Assembly (NCBI RefSeq): GCF_007994985.1
Contig: NZ_VOQF01000013.1
Span: 1-64,000, forward strand
From: Metabacillus litoralis
GTDB lineage: Bacteria > Bacillota > Bacilli > Bacillales > Bacillaceae
Reading direction: 5' to 3'
Length of the DNA: 64,000 nt
Part shown: positions 27,331 to 36,822 of the stretch, piece by piece
Layout of the letters: every line of letters begins with the position of its first letter
How positions within the stretch are numbered: position 1 is the first letter of the stretch
Position numbers and translations under genes: made by a program
Notes under the pieces: generated by a model
Seen by the model: the letters and a program-made list of their open reading frames with translations, nothing else
Told to the model about the DNA's origin: nothing
Databases searched by the model: none

Positions 27331-27459
27331 AAGATATTCTCGTGAACTTTGTTGCTGTGACTATCTTGAAAGAAGCATAGAGTTATTTCCTTTTATGCGC
27401 AGCATCATGGTTTTAATAGATAACTTGGTCAATTAGGAACAATATCTCAGAAAAGAGCT
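27331..27459 (+). mobile_element. MITE-like element, copy B (degenerate)
   Basis: The left part (TTCTCGTGAACTTTGTTGCT) and the right part (AGGAACAATATCTCAGAAAA followed by GAGCT) match the ends of copy A (6454-6613), but the interior is shorter and diverged. No target duplication is recognisable. Its right end stops 7 bases before the AAGGAG ribosome binding site of the plus-strand gene at 27481, so any transcript of that gene begins in or crosses the element. Confidence 0.55.
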
Positions 27460-27480
27460 TTCGTTTAAGGAGTGTTATTG

Positions 27481-28518
27481 ATGCATTCCAATCAATCTAA
27501 CAATGAACAAATGAAACTTATGCAACAACAGATTGAATTTTTAAAGCAACAAATACAAAATTTAAACTGTAATTCTGATTTCTCCACTATTTATGAGTAT
27601 TATATAAATGGTATTCAGATTGACAAGGTTAAAGGATCACTTCAATTAGGGCAACTAATTAGTGAGGAGATTCGGGACAGTGAAGGTGTACACAGATTTT
27701 ATATTGGAGATATAAAGATCACTGAAATTGAAGATTCTGGTACAGTTGGATTAGGTGTTACGGAGAAAATGTCTAATAGAGAAAATAGTGTTTCTGCTGA
27801 TGACGCTGTTGAAGAAATTGCACAAATTTATCAAAAGATAACTCAGCTTTTGGCAATAGAAGAGCTGCCGAGTTTTTTTGAGAAGTTAAGCAGTAAAAAG
27901 TCTGTATTAGTTGCGGTATCGGATAGTTTGGATGAAACTTGGCAATCTAGTGAGAAGTTTTCCCTCTTTTATGAGAAAATATTATCATTATTAAATGACA
28001 CAATTCATTCTAAATTCAAGCAGGTGGATCAAAAATTAGATGATCGCTTATACTTGGCTTTTGCAGATAGTATTGAAGAAAAGGTTAAAACGTTAGTTGT
28101 TATTTCAGCTTTACTACAAGCAGCATTACCAGGTTATTTTAAAAAATACGAAATGGATCTGATGATAAATCAATCCTTTATAAAATCAAAAGTTGATACA
28201 ATTCACCAAATTTTAGAATTCATCAAAAAGACCTTTCAATTAGAAGAACTTCCAGAGGCTTTTGAAGAATTAGAAGAAGATTCTAAAGTGTTACGATACT
28301 ATTTTCATTTTGTATTAGCTCCTTTAGTGGATAATAAAGATGTTATTGCTTATTTTCAAAGTTTAAGAGAATATTTAGAGGAAATTGATCCAGTAATCAA
28401 GCTATCGATGAAAAACTTGAACTCAGAAGAACGAGCATTTCTTTTCAGTACATTAATCGAATTTATCGATATTTATCAAAAGCATATTGTACTTGAATAT
28501 TCAATGTTATTGGTGTAA
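27481..28518 (+). CDS. GerPC-like N-terminus fused to a helical domain
   Basis: 345 residues from ATG 27481 (AAGGAG at eight bases). The N-terminal coiled coil (MKLMQQQIEFLKQQIQNL) and IYEYYINGIQIDKVKGSLQLG match the GerPC pattern (coiled coil, then IEY.FD.LKIERLDGTLNIG). FYIGDIKITEIEDSGTVGLG then resembles the core of GerPB/PD/PE. The remaining 250 residues are helical and acidic, with two similar segments around LLAIEELPSFFEKLSS and FQLEELPEAFEELEED, suggesting an internal repeat. GerPC itself is about 200 residues, so this is a larger relative. Spore role is inferred from the GerP-like start and neighbours. Confidence 0.55.
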   Translation: MHSNQSNNEQMKLMQQQIEFLKQQIQNLNCNSDFSTIYEYYINGIQIDKVKGSLQLGQLISEEIRDSEGVHRFYIGDIKITEIEDSGTVGLGVTEKMSNRENSVSADDAVEEIAQIYQKITQLLAIEELPSFFEKLSSKKSVLVAVSDSLDETWQSSEKFSLFYEKILSLLNDTIHSKFKQVDQKLDDRLYLAFADSIEEKVKTLVVISALLQAALPGYFKKYEMDLMINQSFIKSKVDTIHQILEFIKKTFQLEELPEAFEELEEDSKVLRYYFHFVLAPLVDNKDVIAYFQSLREYLEEIDPVIKLSMKNLNSEERAFLFSTLIEFIDIYQKHIVLEYSMLLV

Positions 28519-28583
28519 ATGATTCGCCCCGCTCATTTACTTAAGAATAATTATTTCATTTAAGAAAAAGGAAAAATTTAGGG

Positions 28584-29417
28584 TTATATCTTTTTATTCC
28601 TAAGAAAACTATATGAAGAAAAAAGCAACAAAGTTAATACTTGGCTTCCTGCTAAGATGCTTCCACCGATTTTCTGTTCTTGTAAAGGTGGATATGGATT
28701 AAGAACGTCAAAAAATTCTACCGGAATATCTTCTATCGTTTCTTCTGCAGGTAGACATACGTTTAGAGCTGATTGCAGTAATTCTAGATCATTGTAGATT
28801 CCAAATAATTGTTTCTTTGTGATTAGTAGAAAAACGGAGAAACCTAGTAAAATGATCATATTTAATGCTACATAGGTTCTCTTATATTGAATTGAAAATA
28901 AATTATCATCATTATACGTGAAAAGAGAAGAATATAATAAGATCGCTGCCAGAAATAATCCTATTAAATATAAATAATTAAGCATGTTACTCATTCTTAT
29001 CTCATCAAACACACTTGGAATATGGTACATCAAAAATAGCCCATGAAAAAATAGAATGGAAATAATAGGACGTTTTATAATCATGTTCCAATTGTTTATA
29101 AAAGGTCTTGTTAGTTTAGATGATAAAATCCCTCTCTTCGCCCCTAAAACAAGCATAGGTGCAACAATGAAAAATAAAATCACCATTTGTATAATATGAG
29201 CGCGAAAAATCATCCTAGCTAATATATTTAGAGGCCCTCCTAATGTGAAAGCTAATAAAAGAATCGCAATCACAAACACCACAGACTTTCCTTTTGGATG
29301 ATTCTTCGGAGTAGGAAGAATAAATAAATAACAAACAATTGTTAACAAAACAAAATAAAAAACTCCCCCGTTCCACTGTGCCGAAAAACTGAAATTGCTC
29401 AATAAATCTCCTACCAT
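28584..29417 (-). CDS. ctaG: Cytochrome c oxidase assembly factor CtaG
   Basis: 277 residues with about seven transmembrane segments. Features of the caa3-type CtaG family are visible: FTLGGPLNILARMIFRAHIIQMVILFFIVAPMLVLGA, the HGLFLMYHIP helix and the AGSQVLTLLLF end. It helps assemble the CuA/CuB centres of the caa3 oxidase in the cytoplasmic membrane. ATG at 29417 has AAAGG nine bases upstream, better than 29426. Other cta genes are not in the window, so it is an isolated copy. Confidence 0.88.
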   Translation of the reverse strand: MVGDLLSNFSFSAQWNGGVFYFVLLTIVCYLFILPTPKNHPKGKSVVFVIAILLLAFTLGGPLNILARMIFRAHIIQMVILFFIVAPMLVLGAKRGILSSKLTRPFINNWNMIIKRPIISILFFHGLFLMYHIPSVFDEIRMSNMLNYLYLIGLFLAAILLYSSLFTYNDDNLFSIQYKRTYVALNMIILLGFSVFLLITKKQLFGIYNDLELLQSALNVCLPAEETIEDIPVEFFDVLNPYPPLQEQKIGGSILAGSQVLTLLLFSSYSFLRNKKI

Positions 29418-29433
29418 TACAATCATCCTTTCA

Positions 29434-29446
29434 GGTGCCTGTCACC
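29434..29446. repeat. Short motif GGTGCCTGTCACC
   Basis: A 13-base motif with complementary ends (GGTG...CACC). From memory, GGTGACAGGCACC is repeated across many Bacillus genomes, often between genes; this is one such copy, just upstream of ctaG. I cannot count copies here. Confidence 0.4.
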
Positions 29447-29614
29447 ACCCGATTTTTCTTGTTTCACAACAAGTTCCACGGGTATAAATAAGTCTCTTAT
29501 TAAAAGGATAAAGTAAGTTTAGGAAGGCTGGATGTGAGGAATATCACGATTGTGGAGAAAAGGTACTGTTTAAGAGGTAGCTAATTGATAGTAAGTTAAT
29601 ATATTTTATAAAAA

Positions 29615-29648
29615 AAACCATTCCTAGGATCTATCTAGGAGTGGTTTT
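29615..29648 (-). terminator. Terminator at end of cbi operon
   Basis: AAACCATTCCTAG pairs with CTAGGAGTGGTTT around a short loop and is followed by a T-run on the minus strand. It overlaps the end of cbiO and closes the long B12 operon. Confidence 0.88.
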
Positions 29649-30489
29649 ATATTGGTAATAAAGAGGACAGCTTTTCTATTAGCTGTTTTTTAGAGATCGG
29701 GTATTCGCAAGCTATTGCAGCATGGTGTTTATCTAGTAATTGTTGATAAATTTCTAGAATCATAGGTTGTTCTAAATGACTTTGTTTCAATAACTCTTTA
29801 TTTTGAAATACTTCAACAGGTGTACCTTGAGCCATTATCGTTCCATTATGTAAGACAATGATTTCATCTGCCCATTCGTATGCTAAATCAACATTGTGAG
29901 TGGACAATAAAATTGTTCTATTTTCGTGGTGAATATCCTTTAAAATCCGCATAATTTTCTTTGCATAATAAGGATCAAGACCTGCTGTAGGTTCATCTAA
30001 AATCATAAGCTCTGGATTCATTGCAATAATTCCAGCAATCGCAACCCGCTTCTTTTGACCTAAGCTAAGAAAATGTGGTGGTTTTTCCTTTAGATCACCT
30101 GTTTCAGTTAACCTAACAGCTTCATTTACAGCCAACTGAATTTCTTCAGCAGATAATCCAAGATTTTTCGGTCCGAATTTAATGTCTTCATAAACACTTG
30201 ATGAAAATAATTGAGAATCAGGCTGTTGAAAAACAATTCCTACCTTTTGACGAAGTTTTTTTAAATCTGTTCGTGTATATGTTAATTTTGTTTCGTTAAA
30301 AAATAAATCTCCGTTTGTTGGCTTTAAAATGCCATTTAATAATAAAAACAAGGTAGATTTCCCCGCACCATTATTACCAATTAATGCAATCTTTTTTCCT
30401 TTATCAATACGCAATGATAGATTTTTTAACGCTAGTGTTTTATCTGGATATTCATATGTTATGTTTTCCATTGAAATAATTGTTTTCAT
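29647..30489 (-). CDS. cbiO: Cobalt ECF transporter ATPase CbiO
   Basis: 280-residue ABC ATPase: GNNGAGKST (Walker A), LSLGQKKRVAIAG (signature), ELMILDEPTAGLD (Walker B), LLSTHN (switch His). It energises Co2+ uptake with CbiM, CbiN and CbiQ in the membrane. It is the last gene of cbiMNQO, three bases after cbiQ, and follows the corrin pathway genes, so imported cobalt feeds CbiX. ATG at 30489 with GGAGG is the start rather than the TTG at 30501. Confidence 0.93.
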   Translation of the reverse strand: MKTIISMENITYEYPDKTLALKNLSLRIDKGKKIALIGNNGAGKSTLFLLLNGILKPTNGDLFFNETKLTYTRTDLKKLRQKVGIVFQQPDSQLFSSSVYEDIKFGPKNLGLSAEEIQLAVNEAVRLTETGDLKEKPPHFLSLGQKKRVAIAGIIAMNPELMILDEPTAGLDPYYAKKIMRILKDIHHENRTILLSTHNVDLAYEWADEIIVLHNGTIMAQGTPVEVFQNKELLKQSHLEQPMILEIYQQLLDKHHAAIACEYPISKKQLIEKLSSLLPI

Positions 30490-30504
30490 GTGCGCCTCCA
30501 AAGT

Positions 30505-31296
30505 TTACCTTGTGAAAATTGAAATGAAAGTAAGAAGTGTGATGCAAAAAACAATAACAAGCGCATGATCTTTTCGATAATTTAAGTTAATTTCTACATC
30601 ATACAACCCTTCGTCTCCTCCTCGACTATCAATTGCAATTTGAGTTTCCTTTGCAGAACGAAGTGATTTTATTAATAAATTCACAACAAGCATGCTTATA
30701 GAAGATAATGATGAACGATAAGTACGGTATCCTAATCGGCTTGTTTGTGCAATATAGATTTCTTGGATATTTGCTAATAGCACAAAAATAAACTGATAAG
30801 TAAGCCCTATTAATTCAATAAAAAGCACAGGTAGTTTCATTTTTCGTAATACCCATATTAGTTGATGTAAAGGTGTTGTGATAATTAGAAAATATAAACA
30901 ACTAACACTGGCTAAAACGGTTGTTATCAGTTGATATGCTTGAGTAAGACTATAAGGACTAATATAAACAATCCACGAGGAGAAGTTCATACTCCAAAAG
31001 AAGGTATTTGGCTCGTTAGTAGCGGGCGCAAATGAAAGAATGATTGTGATCATACTTGTTAGTAAAAAGATTGCAGGAATGAACAATAACTTGATATATT
31101 GCCTAAATGGTAGTTTAGCAGCAAAAATGATTAACAAGCTCATAGTAAGAAAGGAAAAACCTGTAATGTAAAGATTTTTAGATAAAATAGAAAAAAATAA
31201 GAAACTAATTGCCATAATACATTTCTCAGCAGGATGAACATTCTTTAGAGCATTAGTATAGGCGTACTGATCAATCCGTAGCATTGAACTGCTCAT
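30505..31296 (-). CDS. cbiQ: Cobalt ECF transporter T component CbiQ
   Basis: 263 residues with five or six hydrophobic segments and the T-component signature SLRSAKETQIAIDSRGG near the C-terminus (the Ala-Arg-Gly-type coupling helix that contacts CbiO). It links the substrate-binding CbiM/N to the ATPase. Overlaps cbiN by 4 bp (ATGA-type), so translation is coupled. Confidence 0.92.
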   Translation of the reverse strand: MSSSMLRIDQYAYTNALKNVHPAEKCIMAISFLFFSILSKNLYITGFSFLTMSLLIIFAAKLPFRQYIKLLFIPAIFLLTSMITIILSFAPATNEPNTFFWSMNFSSWIVYISPYSLTQAYQLITTVLASVSCLYFLIITTPLHQLIWVLRKMKLPVLFIELIGLTYQFIFVLLANIQEIYIAQTSRLGYRTYRSSLSSISMLVVNLLIKSLRSAKETQIAIDSRGGDEGLYDVEINLNYRKDHALVIVFCITLLTFISIFTR

Positions 31297-31571
31297 GGTT
31301 TAGAGGTATATTTCTTTCTAGCTCTTCCAAAGCCAATGACATAGCCAATAATGATGGCTCCTATTGCCGCTTGTAAAGAAAAGAGTAAGCTTTCTGTTTC
31401 ACCACCTGGAGGTGACCAGAAAGGTTCAAACCATGGTTCATATTCAGGTGCAAGTTCAGTGATAGCTTCCTCTGCCTGTCCATCTGCTCCACCAAATTCA
31501 GTGTCCTTTTGAATGAAAAATGGAAATACAGCTAAGATAATGACACATAAAAACAGAAACAGATTTTTCAT
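31293..31571 (-). CDS. cbiN: Cobalt transport protein CbiN
   Basis: 92 residues with two membrane helices (about 4-20 and 62-80) joined by an external loop DTEFGGADGQAEEAITELAPEYEPWFEPFWSPPG, typical of CbiN, which is needed together with CbiM for cobalt capture. It starts two bases after the cbiM stop. Confidence 0.92.
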   Translation of the reverse strand: MKNLFLFLCVIILAVFPFFIQKDTEFGGADGQAEEAITELAPEYEPWFEPFWSPPGGETESLLFSLQAAIGAIIIGYVIGFGRARKKYTSKP

Positions 31572-31572
31572 A

Positions 31573-32334
31573 TTAACTAGCTCCTTTCAAAATCTTAAGC
31601 TGATGTAATTCAGGTGAATTATATTTCGTTAAAAGATTCATCACAATGACAGTTAATAAGCCTTCACTAATGGCGATCGGAATTTGTGTTAAGGCAAAAA
31701 TGCTAGCGAATTTAGTAAATGATCCAAGAAATCCCCCTACTTCAGCAGGAAAAGCTAAAGCTAACTGCATTGACGTTACAAGATAGGTACCTAGATCTCC
31801 AAACATTGCAGCAAGAAACACAGCAATGGAAAAAGAAACACCAAGCTTGCGAGTTATGATAAATACTCCAAATACGATAAATGGTCCGATAACAGCCATT
31901 GAAAATGCATTTGCCCCTAAAGTCGTAATACCACCGTGTGCTAATAACAATGATTGAAATAATAGTACAATTGTTCCAATAACAGTCATAACAGTTGGAC
32001 CAAATAAAATGGTTCCTAATCCGACTCCTGTAGGATGTGATGAGCTTCCTGTAACAGAAGGAATTTTTAATGCCGATAACACAAAAGCAAAAGCTGCTGA
32101 TAATCCAAGCATGACTTTTAATTCTGGATTTTCCTTTAGCTTCTTTTTTATACTTTGCAAACCGAAGAAAATAAATGGAAGTGTTAAACACCACCAAAAA
32201 ATAGCCCATCCTAACGGTAAAAAACCTTCCATAATATGCATCGCAGCAGCTTCTTTGTACGAATTAAGCCAAAAATAATTTGTTAAGCTAAAAAGTATAA
32301 GAAGTGCCGGTAGTTTTATAGTTCTTTTTATCAT
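31573..32334 (-). CDS. cbiM: Cobalt ECF transporter substrate component CbiM
   Basis: 253 residues. After a signal-like first helix comes [17 protein letters not shown], whose MHIMEG start provides the N-terminal metal ligands (Met/His) in the mature protein. Further signatures are [36 protein letters not shown] and [10 protein letters not shown]. It binds Co2+ in the membrane. One base separates it from bluB, in the same operon. Confidence 0.94.
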   Translation of the reverse strand: MIKRTIKLPALLILFSLTNYFWLNSYKEAAAMHIMEGFLPLGWAIFWWCLTLPFIFFGLQSIKKKLKENPELKVMLGLSAAFAFVLSALKIPSVTGSSSHPTGVGLGTILFGPTVMTVIGTIVLLFQSLLLAHGGITTLGANAFSMAVIGPFIVFGVFIITRKLGVSFSIAVFLAAMFGDLGTYLVTSMQLALAFPAEVGGFLGSFTKFASIFALTQIPIAISEGLLTVIVMNLLTKYNSPELHQLKILKGAS

Positions 32335-32335
32335 C

Positions 32336-32998
32336 TTATTCCTCCGTATTCAGGGTAGGTACTCCCCATGTTTCATAAGAAATCAACCCAGAAAGGTTTC
32401 TTCTCTTTTCCCAATTTTCTGTTTCTAAAATGGGTGCTTTAGGGTAGTTTTCTGTATAGCCGATCGAAAGTAATGCTACAGGATCAATATGTGGTGGAAT
32501 GTTCAAAATATCTCGTATATCTGCTTTCTTATAAAAGCTCACCCATCCCATTGCAACACCCTCAGCACAAGCGGCTAACATCATATTTTGAATCGCACAG
32601 GCTGTTGACATGATATCTGTTTCAGGTATCGAGTTCCGCCCAAGAACATGTGAACCACCTCTTGTAGGGTCACATGTCACACAAATGGTATATGGTGCTT
32701 CTTTAAGTCCTTCAATCTTTAATGACAAAAACTTTTCTGCTCGGTCATCATTTTCATAATGAATACTAAGTGCTCTTCTTTCCTTTTCAGCTGCCCATGC
32801 TAGCTTTTTCTTTACCTTGTCTGATGATATGATAATAAAATTCCATGGCTGCATAAAACCAACAGACGGTGCATGATGAGCTGCTTCAATTAGTTGAAAG
32901 AGAATTTTTTCAGGTACTGGAGTTTTTAGAAAACTTCTTATATCTCTTCTCGTTTTAATTACTCGATGAACTACTTCTTTTTCTTCTTTGCTAAACAT
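32336..32998 (-). CDS. bluB: 5,6-dimethylbenzimidazole synthase BluB
   Basis: 220 residues of the flavin-destructase branch of the nitroreductase fold. RDIRSFL near the start, [14 protein letters not shown] (flavin and DMB-binding segment) and [21 protein letters not shown] are BluB signatures. It converts FMNH2 and O2 to 5,6-dimethylbenzimidazole, the cobalamin lower ligand, which CobT activates. An O2-requiring step alongside an early-cobalt (anaerobic-type) corrin pathway is normal in aerobic Bacillus. Confidence 0.9.
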   Translation of the reverse strand: MFSKEEKEVVHRVIKTRRDIRSFLKTPVPEKILFQLIEAAHHAPSVGFMQPWNFIIISSDKVKKKLAWAAEKERRALSIHYENDDRAEKFLSLKIEGLKEAPYTICVTCDPTRGGSHVLGRNSIPETDIMSTACAIQNMMLAACAEGVAMGWVSFYKKADIRDILNIPPHIDPVALLSIGYTENYPKAPILETENWEKRRNLSGLISYETWGVPTLNTEE

Positions 32999-33010
32999 TC
33001 TTTATGACTC

Positions 33011-33904
33011 CTATACAACAGGTGTTGTAAGATTTTTTAGTTTACTAGAAGTATTTGAGTAAAATCTAGGTGTTAATTGATTTCTAACAGTAAAGGTTTC
33101 TAGCTTTTGATAAAAATGCTGAAGGCTTGTCCCATCCACTTCTTTCGGTTCATACAAAATGCCTAAAATTGTTCCACTATGCGCAGTTACTATACCGCCT
33201 TGACATAATGAAGATAGGTAATCAATTTCGTTGAACAAAGGTTTTGGAAGGAATTGTTCATTTATTCTTGCACTGATCGTTGCTGCACTTATTATCGAAG
33301 GTAAATGTTGATGTTTAATACCAACTTTGACAAGATCATAGGCATTTTTTAAATCTTGAAGCTGTTGTGATGTATACTGAATTTGTTGCTGATTATATAA
33401 AACTGTATCAACTGTTCCTCCTAGGTCAAGGCCTATTAAGTGATAAGGTGGGAGCTTACCGAGCTTTTCAATAAGTGTTCCACCTAGATAATCATACGCA
33501 ACTACATTTTCGTACATCACACCATCTGTTGGTTCTATTTCACTAGCAATCTTTGACATCATTTCCTCTGAAATTAATAGTGAATAACTATCCGCAACAG
33601 CTCTCATGCCTGCAACAATATCAGCAGAGCTACTAGCCATTCCTTTGCCTCTTGGTATTGACGAATACATTCGTAAATAGCCACCACTTGGTAAATTAAA
33701 CATTGTTAATAGCTTCTGACAAGCTACTATCGCTTTTGTAAACAGTTCGTGTCCAATTATTTTATTTTCGTTAAATTGGGGGATAAAGACTGCCTTCGTT
33801 TTTAGTTCAGTTATTGGTAACGTTAATAAAAAAGGTTTCTTCTCATAGATTCCTTGAACTAATTCACCAAATGTACCATTGCAATCTCCATAGCCAACTT
33901 TCAT
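33011..33904 (-). CDS. pduX: L-threonine kinase PduX-like (GHMP kinase)
   Basis: 297 residues. The GHMP ATP-binding motif PRGKGMASSSADI and the family segments GTFGELVQG and EPTDGVMY are visible. PduX phosphorylates L-threonine; the product is decarboxylated by CobD to aminopropanol phosphate, the linker of cobalamin. CobD lies in the neighbouring operon, so the linker arm is complete in this window. It is 13 bases upstream of bluB. Confidence 0.87.
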   Translation of the reverse strand: MKVGYGDCNGTFGELVQGIYEKKPFLLTLPITELKTKAVFIPQFNENKIIGHELFTKAIVACQKLLTMFNLPSGGYLRMYSSIPRGKGMASSSADIVAGMRAVADSYSLLISEEMMSKIASEIEPTDGVMYENVVAYDYLGGTLIEKLGKLPPYHLIGLDLGGTVDTVLYNQQQIQYTSQQLQDLKNAYDLVKVGIKHQHLPSIISAATISARINEQFLPKPLFNEIDYLSSLCQGGIVTAHSGTILGILYEPKEVDGTSLQHFYQKLETFTVRNQLTPRFYSNTSSKLKNLTTPVV

Positions 33905-33934
33905 ACCTTATCCCTCAATTTCTATTGATCATAC

Positions 33935-34504
33935 TTATAACCAAGTTGTTTTTTCTTCATAAGAAGTTCGTTTAGGGTCTTTCATATTACTTCGTTTTTC
34001 TTCATCTGGATAACCAATAAATAGATTACCAACAACCTGTTTATTTTCTGGTGAACCGATAAATTGAAATAGTCTTTCATCATGAACAAGACCTACACCT
34101 CTTGTTCGCCAAACAAATCCAAGTCCAAGCTCTTTTGCAGCAAGCCACATAGAATGGATCGCACAGCAAACGGCGTATTCATTGTCTTTTGTCGCTTCTT
34201 GATCATTCGGTACGATATCAGAAGTAACAATAATATGTACAGGTGTTGTTGTTAATACCTTTAGAGAACTTTCTACTAAATGCGGCTTTGTTGGAAATCG
34301 CTCTAGTAAGTATTGTTCTGCAAGATTTTCGTAACGCTTTTTTGCTTCACCCTTTAATACATAAAATCTCCAAGGCTCTCTCATTTTATCATTTGGAGCC
34401 CATGTTGCAGCATCAAGTAAAGTCTTGATTTTTTCGTCCTCTACATCTTGTTTGCGGTAATCTCGAATAGCTCTCCGGCTTTTAAGCTCTTTTATAATTG
34501 ACAT
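33935..34504 (-). CDS. cbiY: Nitroreductase family protein (CbiY-like)
   Basis: 189 residues; SRRAIRDYRKQDV (FMN-binding arginines), PNDKMREPWRFYVL and AAKELGLGFVWRTRGVGL mark the nitroreductase fold. In the B. megaterium cbi operon a nitroreductase-like gene called cbiY follows the methyltransferase cysG(A), the same place as here. Its role is not established; a flavin-dependent reductase for the cobalt ion is one idea. It overlaps cobA by 13 bp. The symbol rests on order and family. Confidence 0.75.
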   Translation of the reverse strand: MSIIKELKSRRAIRDYRKQDVEDEKIKTLLDAATWAPNDKMREPWRFYVLKGEAKKRYENLAEQYLLERFPTKPHLVESSLKVLTTTPVHIIVTSDIVPNDQEATKDNEYAVCCAIHSMWLAAKELGLGFVWRTRGVGLVHDERLFQFIGSPENKQVVGNLFIGYPDEEKRSNMKDPKRTSYEEKTTWL

Positions 34505-35283
34505 AATTCCTCTACCTCACGTTCATTTTTTTCTTGAAACCATTTTATTTTTTCACGTAATGAAACTACTTCCCCAACAATGATAATCGAGGGATGCTCA
34601 ATTTTTGCATCGATGACGATTTGTTCGATTGTTTCAAGTGTTCCAGTAACAGTTCGTTGTTTATTTGTTGTTCCCCATTGAATAACAGCAACTGGTGTTT
34701 GACTTTTTCGACCATTTTCAATTAACTTTGTGCATATATAATGAATATTGCCCACACCCATGTAAAAGGCTAATGTATCAATTCCTTGAGCAAGAGCAGG
34801 CCAATTTAGTGTATCTTGTTTTTTATCTGCACGACCATGACCTGTAACAATTGCGAATGATGACGCATGATCTCGATGTGTAACGGTGATACCTGCATAA
34901 GCGGGAGCTGCAATTCCTGATGTAATACCTGGAACAATTTCAAAAGGAATGTTTCTTTCTGCAAGTACTTCAGCCTCTTCACCTACACGACCGAATACAC
35001 AAGGATCTCCTCCTTTTAACCGTGTGACTACTTTTCCTTCCATAGCTTTACAGATTAATAGCTCGTGAATTTGTTCTTGAATTAATTCATGCTTACCTGG
35101 AAGCTTTCCACAAAAAATCAGCTCTGCATCAGATTTTGCATGTGTTAATAATTGTTCATTTACTAAACGATCATATAAAATAACATCTGCTTTTTGGATA
35201 CATTCTAATCCATAAACAGTGATTAACTTAGGATCTCCAGGTCCGGCACCAACTAAATAAACTTGTCCTTTTGTCATGTCCAT
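34492..35283 (-). CDS. cobA: Uroporphyrinogen-III C-methyltransferase
   Basis: 263 residues, SUMT family. Visible motifs are VGAGPGDPKLITVYG (SAM loop), RLKGGDPCVFGRVGEEAE and GITSGIAAPAYAGITVTHR. It methylates uroporphyrinogen III twice to give precorrin-2, which is then oxidised to sirohydrochlorin. No precorrin-2 dehydrogenase gene is in the window, so that step must be encoded elsewhere. ATG 35283 and 35277 are both possible starts. Confidence 0.93.
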   Translation of the reverse strand: MDMTKGQVYLVGAGPGDPKLITVYGLECIQKADVILYDRLVNEQLLTHAKSDAELIFCGKLPGKHELIQEQIHELLICKAMEGKVVTRLKGGDPCVFGRVGEEAEVLAERNIPFEIVPGITSGIAAPAYAGITVTHRDHASSFAIVTGHGRADKKQDTLNWPALAQGIDTLAFYMGVGNIHYICTKLIENGRKSQTPVAVIQWGTTNKQRTVTGTLETIEQIVIDAKIEHPSIIIVGEVVSLREKIKWFQEKNEREVEELCQL

Positions 35284-35304
35284 CCATCCCTCTCTTTCTT
35301 TCTT

Positions 35305-36822
35305 TTAATTGGTTACTGATTTTTGTTGAAATTCTGCCATTTTGGTTTCGATGTACTCTACATCAACATGCTTTCTTACATGATCAGCTAATCTGTCATA
35401 TGCTTCTTCTCGAATTTGGTTAAATGAGCTTCTGTTCATAATAGGAGGTAACCCTTTTTCCTGACGAACATTGTTTAGCAGTGCTTCACGAAAAGCATCA
35501 TTATGAAAAATTCCATGAAAATACGTTCCGATCACTCTTTCATCAGAAGTTTTGCATCCATCTAAGCTTGTAGCTAGCTTAATAAGTGGAGCATTGTAGT
35601 TCTCCAGCTTTGTTTCACCCATATGAATTTCATAGCCATTAACATGAAAGCTTTGCTGCTGATACGTTAACACACCCTCAGATAATGTGGTTGTTTTTTC
35701 TTGAGTAATGGTTGTATGTAAAGGTAAAAACCCTAAACCTTCTGTTGAATAATGTGGTGATTCAATAGCAAATGGATCATTAACCTGCAAGCCGAGCATT
35801 TGATAGCCACCACAAATTCCAAAGAAGCGTGTTTGTCCTTTTTGCTGAAGTTGAGCTAGCTTTTGAGCAATACCACTGCTTTTTAAAAACTGTAAATCTT
35901 CAATGGTGTTTTTACTTCCTGGTAAGATGACGATATCAGGATTTTTTAGTTGATTTGCTTTTGTAATAAAGCGAATATGACAGTCAGGTTCAATTGTAAA
36001 AGGATCAACATCAGTAAAATTAGAGATTTTTGGATACTGGATTACAGCAATATCGAGCTCTTTTTCTTCATCGAAAAGGGCTGTGTACGAATTTAAAATG
36101 ACAGAATCCTCTGCATCAATATTTAAATGTGGAAGATAGGGTATGACTCCTAGTACTTTTTTTCCTGTGTAGTTCTCAAACCAATCAAGACCTGGCTGCA
36201 AAAGACTAATGTCGCCTCTGAATTTATTAATAATTACACCAACAACACGATCACGATCTTCTTTTTCTAGTAATTGTAGAGTGCCTACTAAACTAGCAAA
36301 TACACCGCCTTTTTCAATATCACCTATTAACACTACTGGTGCATTAGCCATTTTTGCGACACGCATATTAACTAACTCACGATCATTTAAGTTCACTTCT
36401 GCTGGACTGCCTGCACCCTCAATGACAATTCGTTCATAGGATTTCTTTAAAGCTGTAAGTGAATGTTGAATTAGCGATAACCCTGTATGAAAGAACTCTC
36501 TCCGATAAGCACCAGCTTCCATGTTTTTATAAGGCTTACCATGAACAACAATTTGCGATTCATTCATGCGGTTTGGTTTAATTAAAATCGGATTCATATC
36601 TGTTGTTGCTTGTATGTTCGCAGCCTCTGCTTGTACACCTTGCGCACGGCCAATTTCTTTACCATCAAAGGTTATATATGAATTTAAGGCCATATTTTGT
36701 GATTTAAATGGAGCTGTTTTATAGCCATCTTGAACAAAAATACGGCAAAAAGCGGTGACAATCACACTTTTACCAGCATCTGAGTGTGTTCCTTGAAACA
36801 TAATTGGAAGTGATTTAGACAT
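35305..36822 (-). CDS. cbiP: Cobyric acid synthase CbiP (CobQ)
   Basis: 505 residues. The N-terminal ATPase has MFQGTHSDAGKSVIVTAFCR (P-loop), and the C-terminal class I glutaminase domain has GICGGYQMLG (nucleophile Cys) and YFHGIFHND (His). It amidates side chains b, d, e and g of adenosylcobyrinate diamide with ATP and glutamine. ATG at 36822 follows AGGAACG and overlaps cbiA by 8 bp; reading further upstream would run into cbiA. Confidence 0.93.
   Translation of the reverse strand: MSKSLPIMFQGTHSDAGKSVIVTAFCRIFVQDGYKTAPFKSQNMALNSYITFDGKEIGRAQGVQAEAANIQATTDMNPILIKPNRMNESQIVVHGKPYKNMEAGAYRREFFHTGLSLIQHSLTALKKSYERIVIEGAGSPAEVNLNDRELVNMRVAKMANAPVVLIGDIEKGGVFASLVGTLQLLEKEDRDRVVGVIINKFRGDISLLQPGLDWFENYTGKKVLGVIPYLPHLNIDAEDSVILNSYTALFDEEKELDIAVIQYPKISNFTDVDPFTIEPDCHIRFITKANQLKNPDIVILPGSKNTIEDLQFLKSSGIAQKLAQLQQKGQTRFFGICGGYQMLGLQVNDPFAIESPHYSTEGLGFLPLHTTITQEKTTTLSEGVLTYQQQSFHVNGYEIHMGETKLENYNAPLIKLATSLDGCKTSDERVIGTYFHGIFHNDAFREALLNNVRQEKGLPPIMNRSSFNQIREEAYDRLADHVRKHVDVEYIETKMAEFQQKSVTN

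Noticed and set aside
31742-32209. 155-codon Cys/Ser/Tyr-rich minus-strand frame
   Set aside because: It is a shifted frame inside cbiM with implausible composition.
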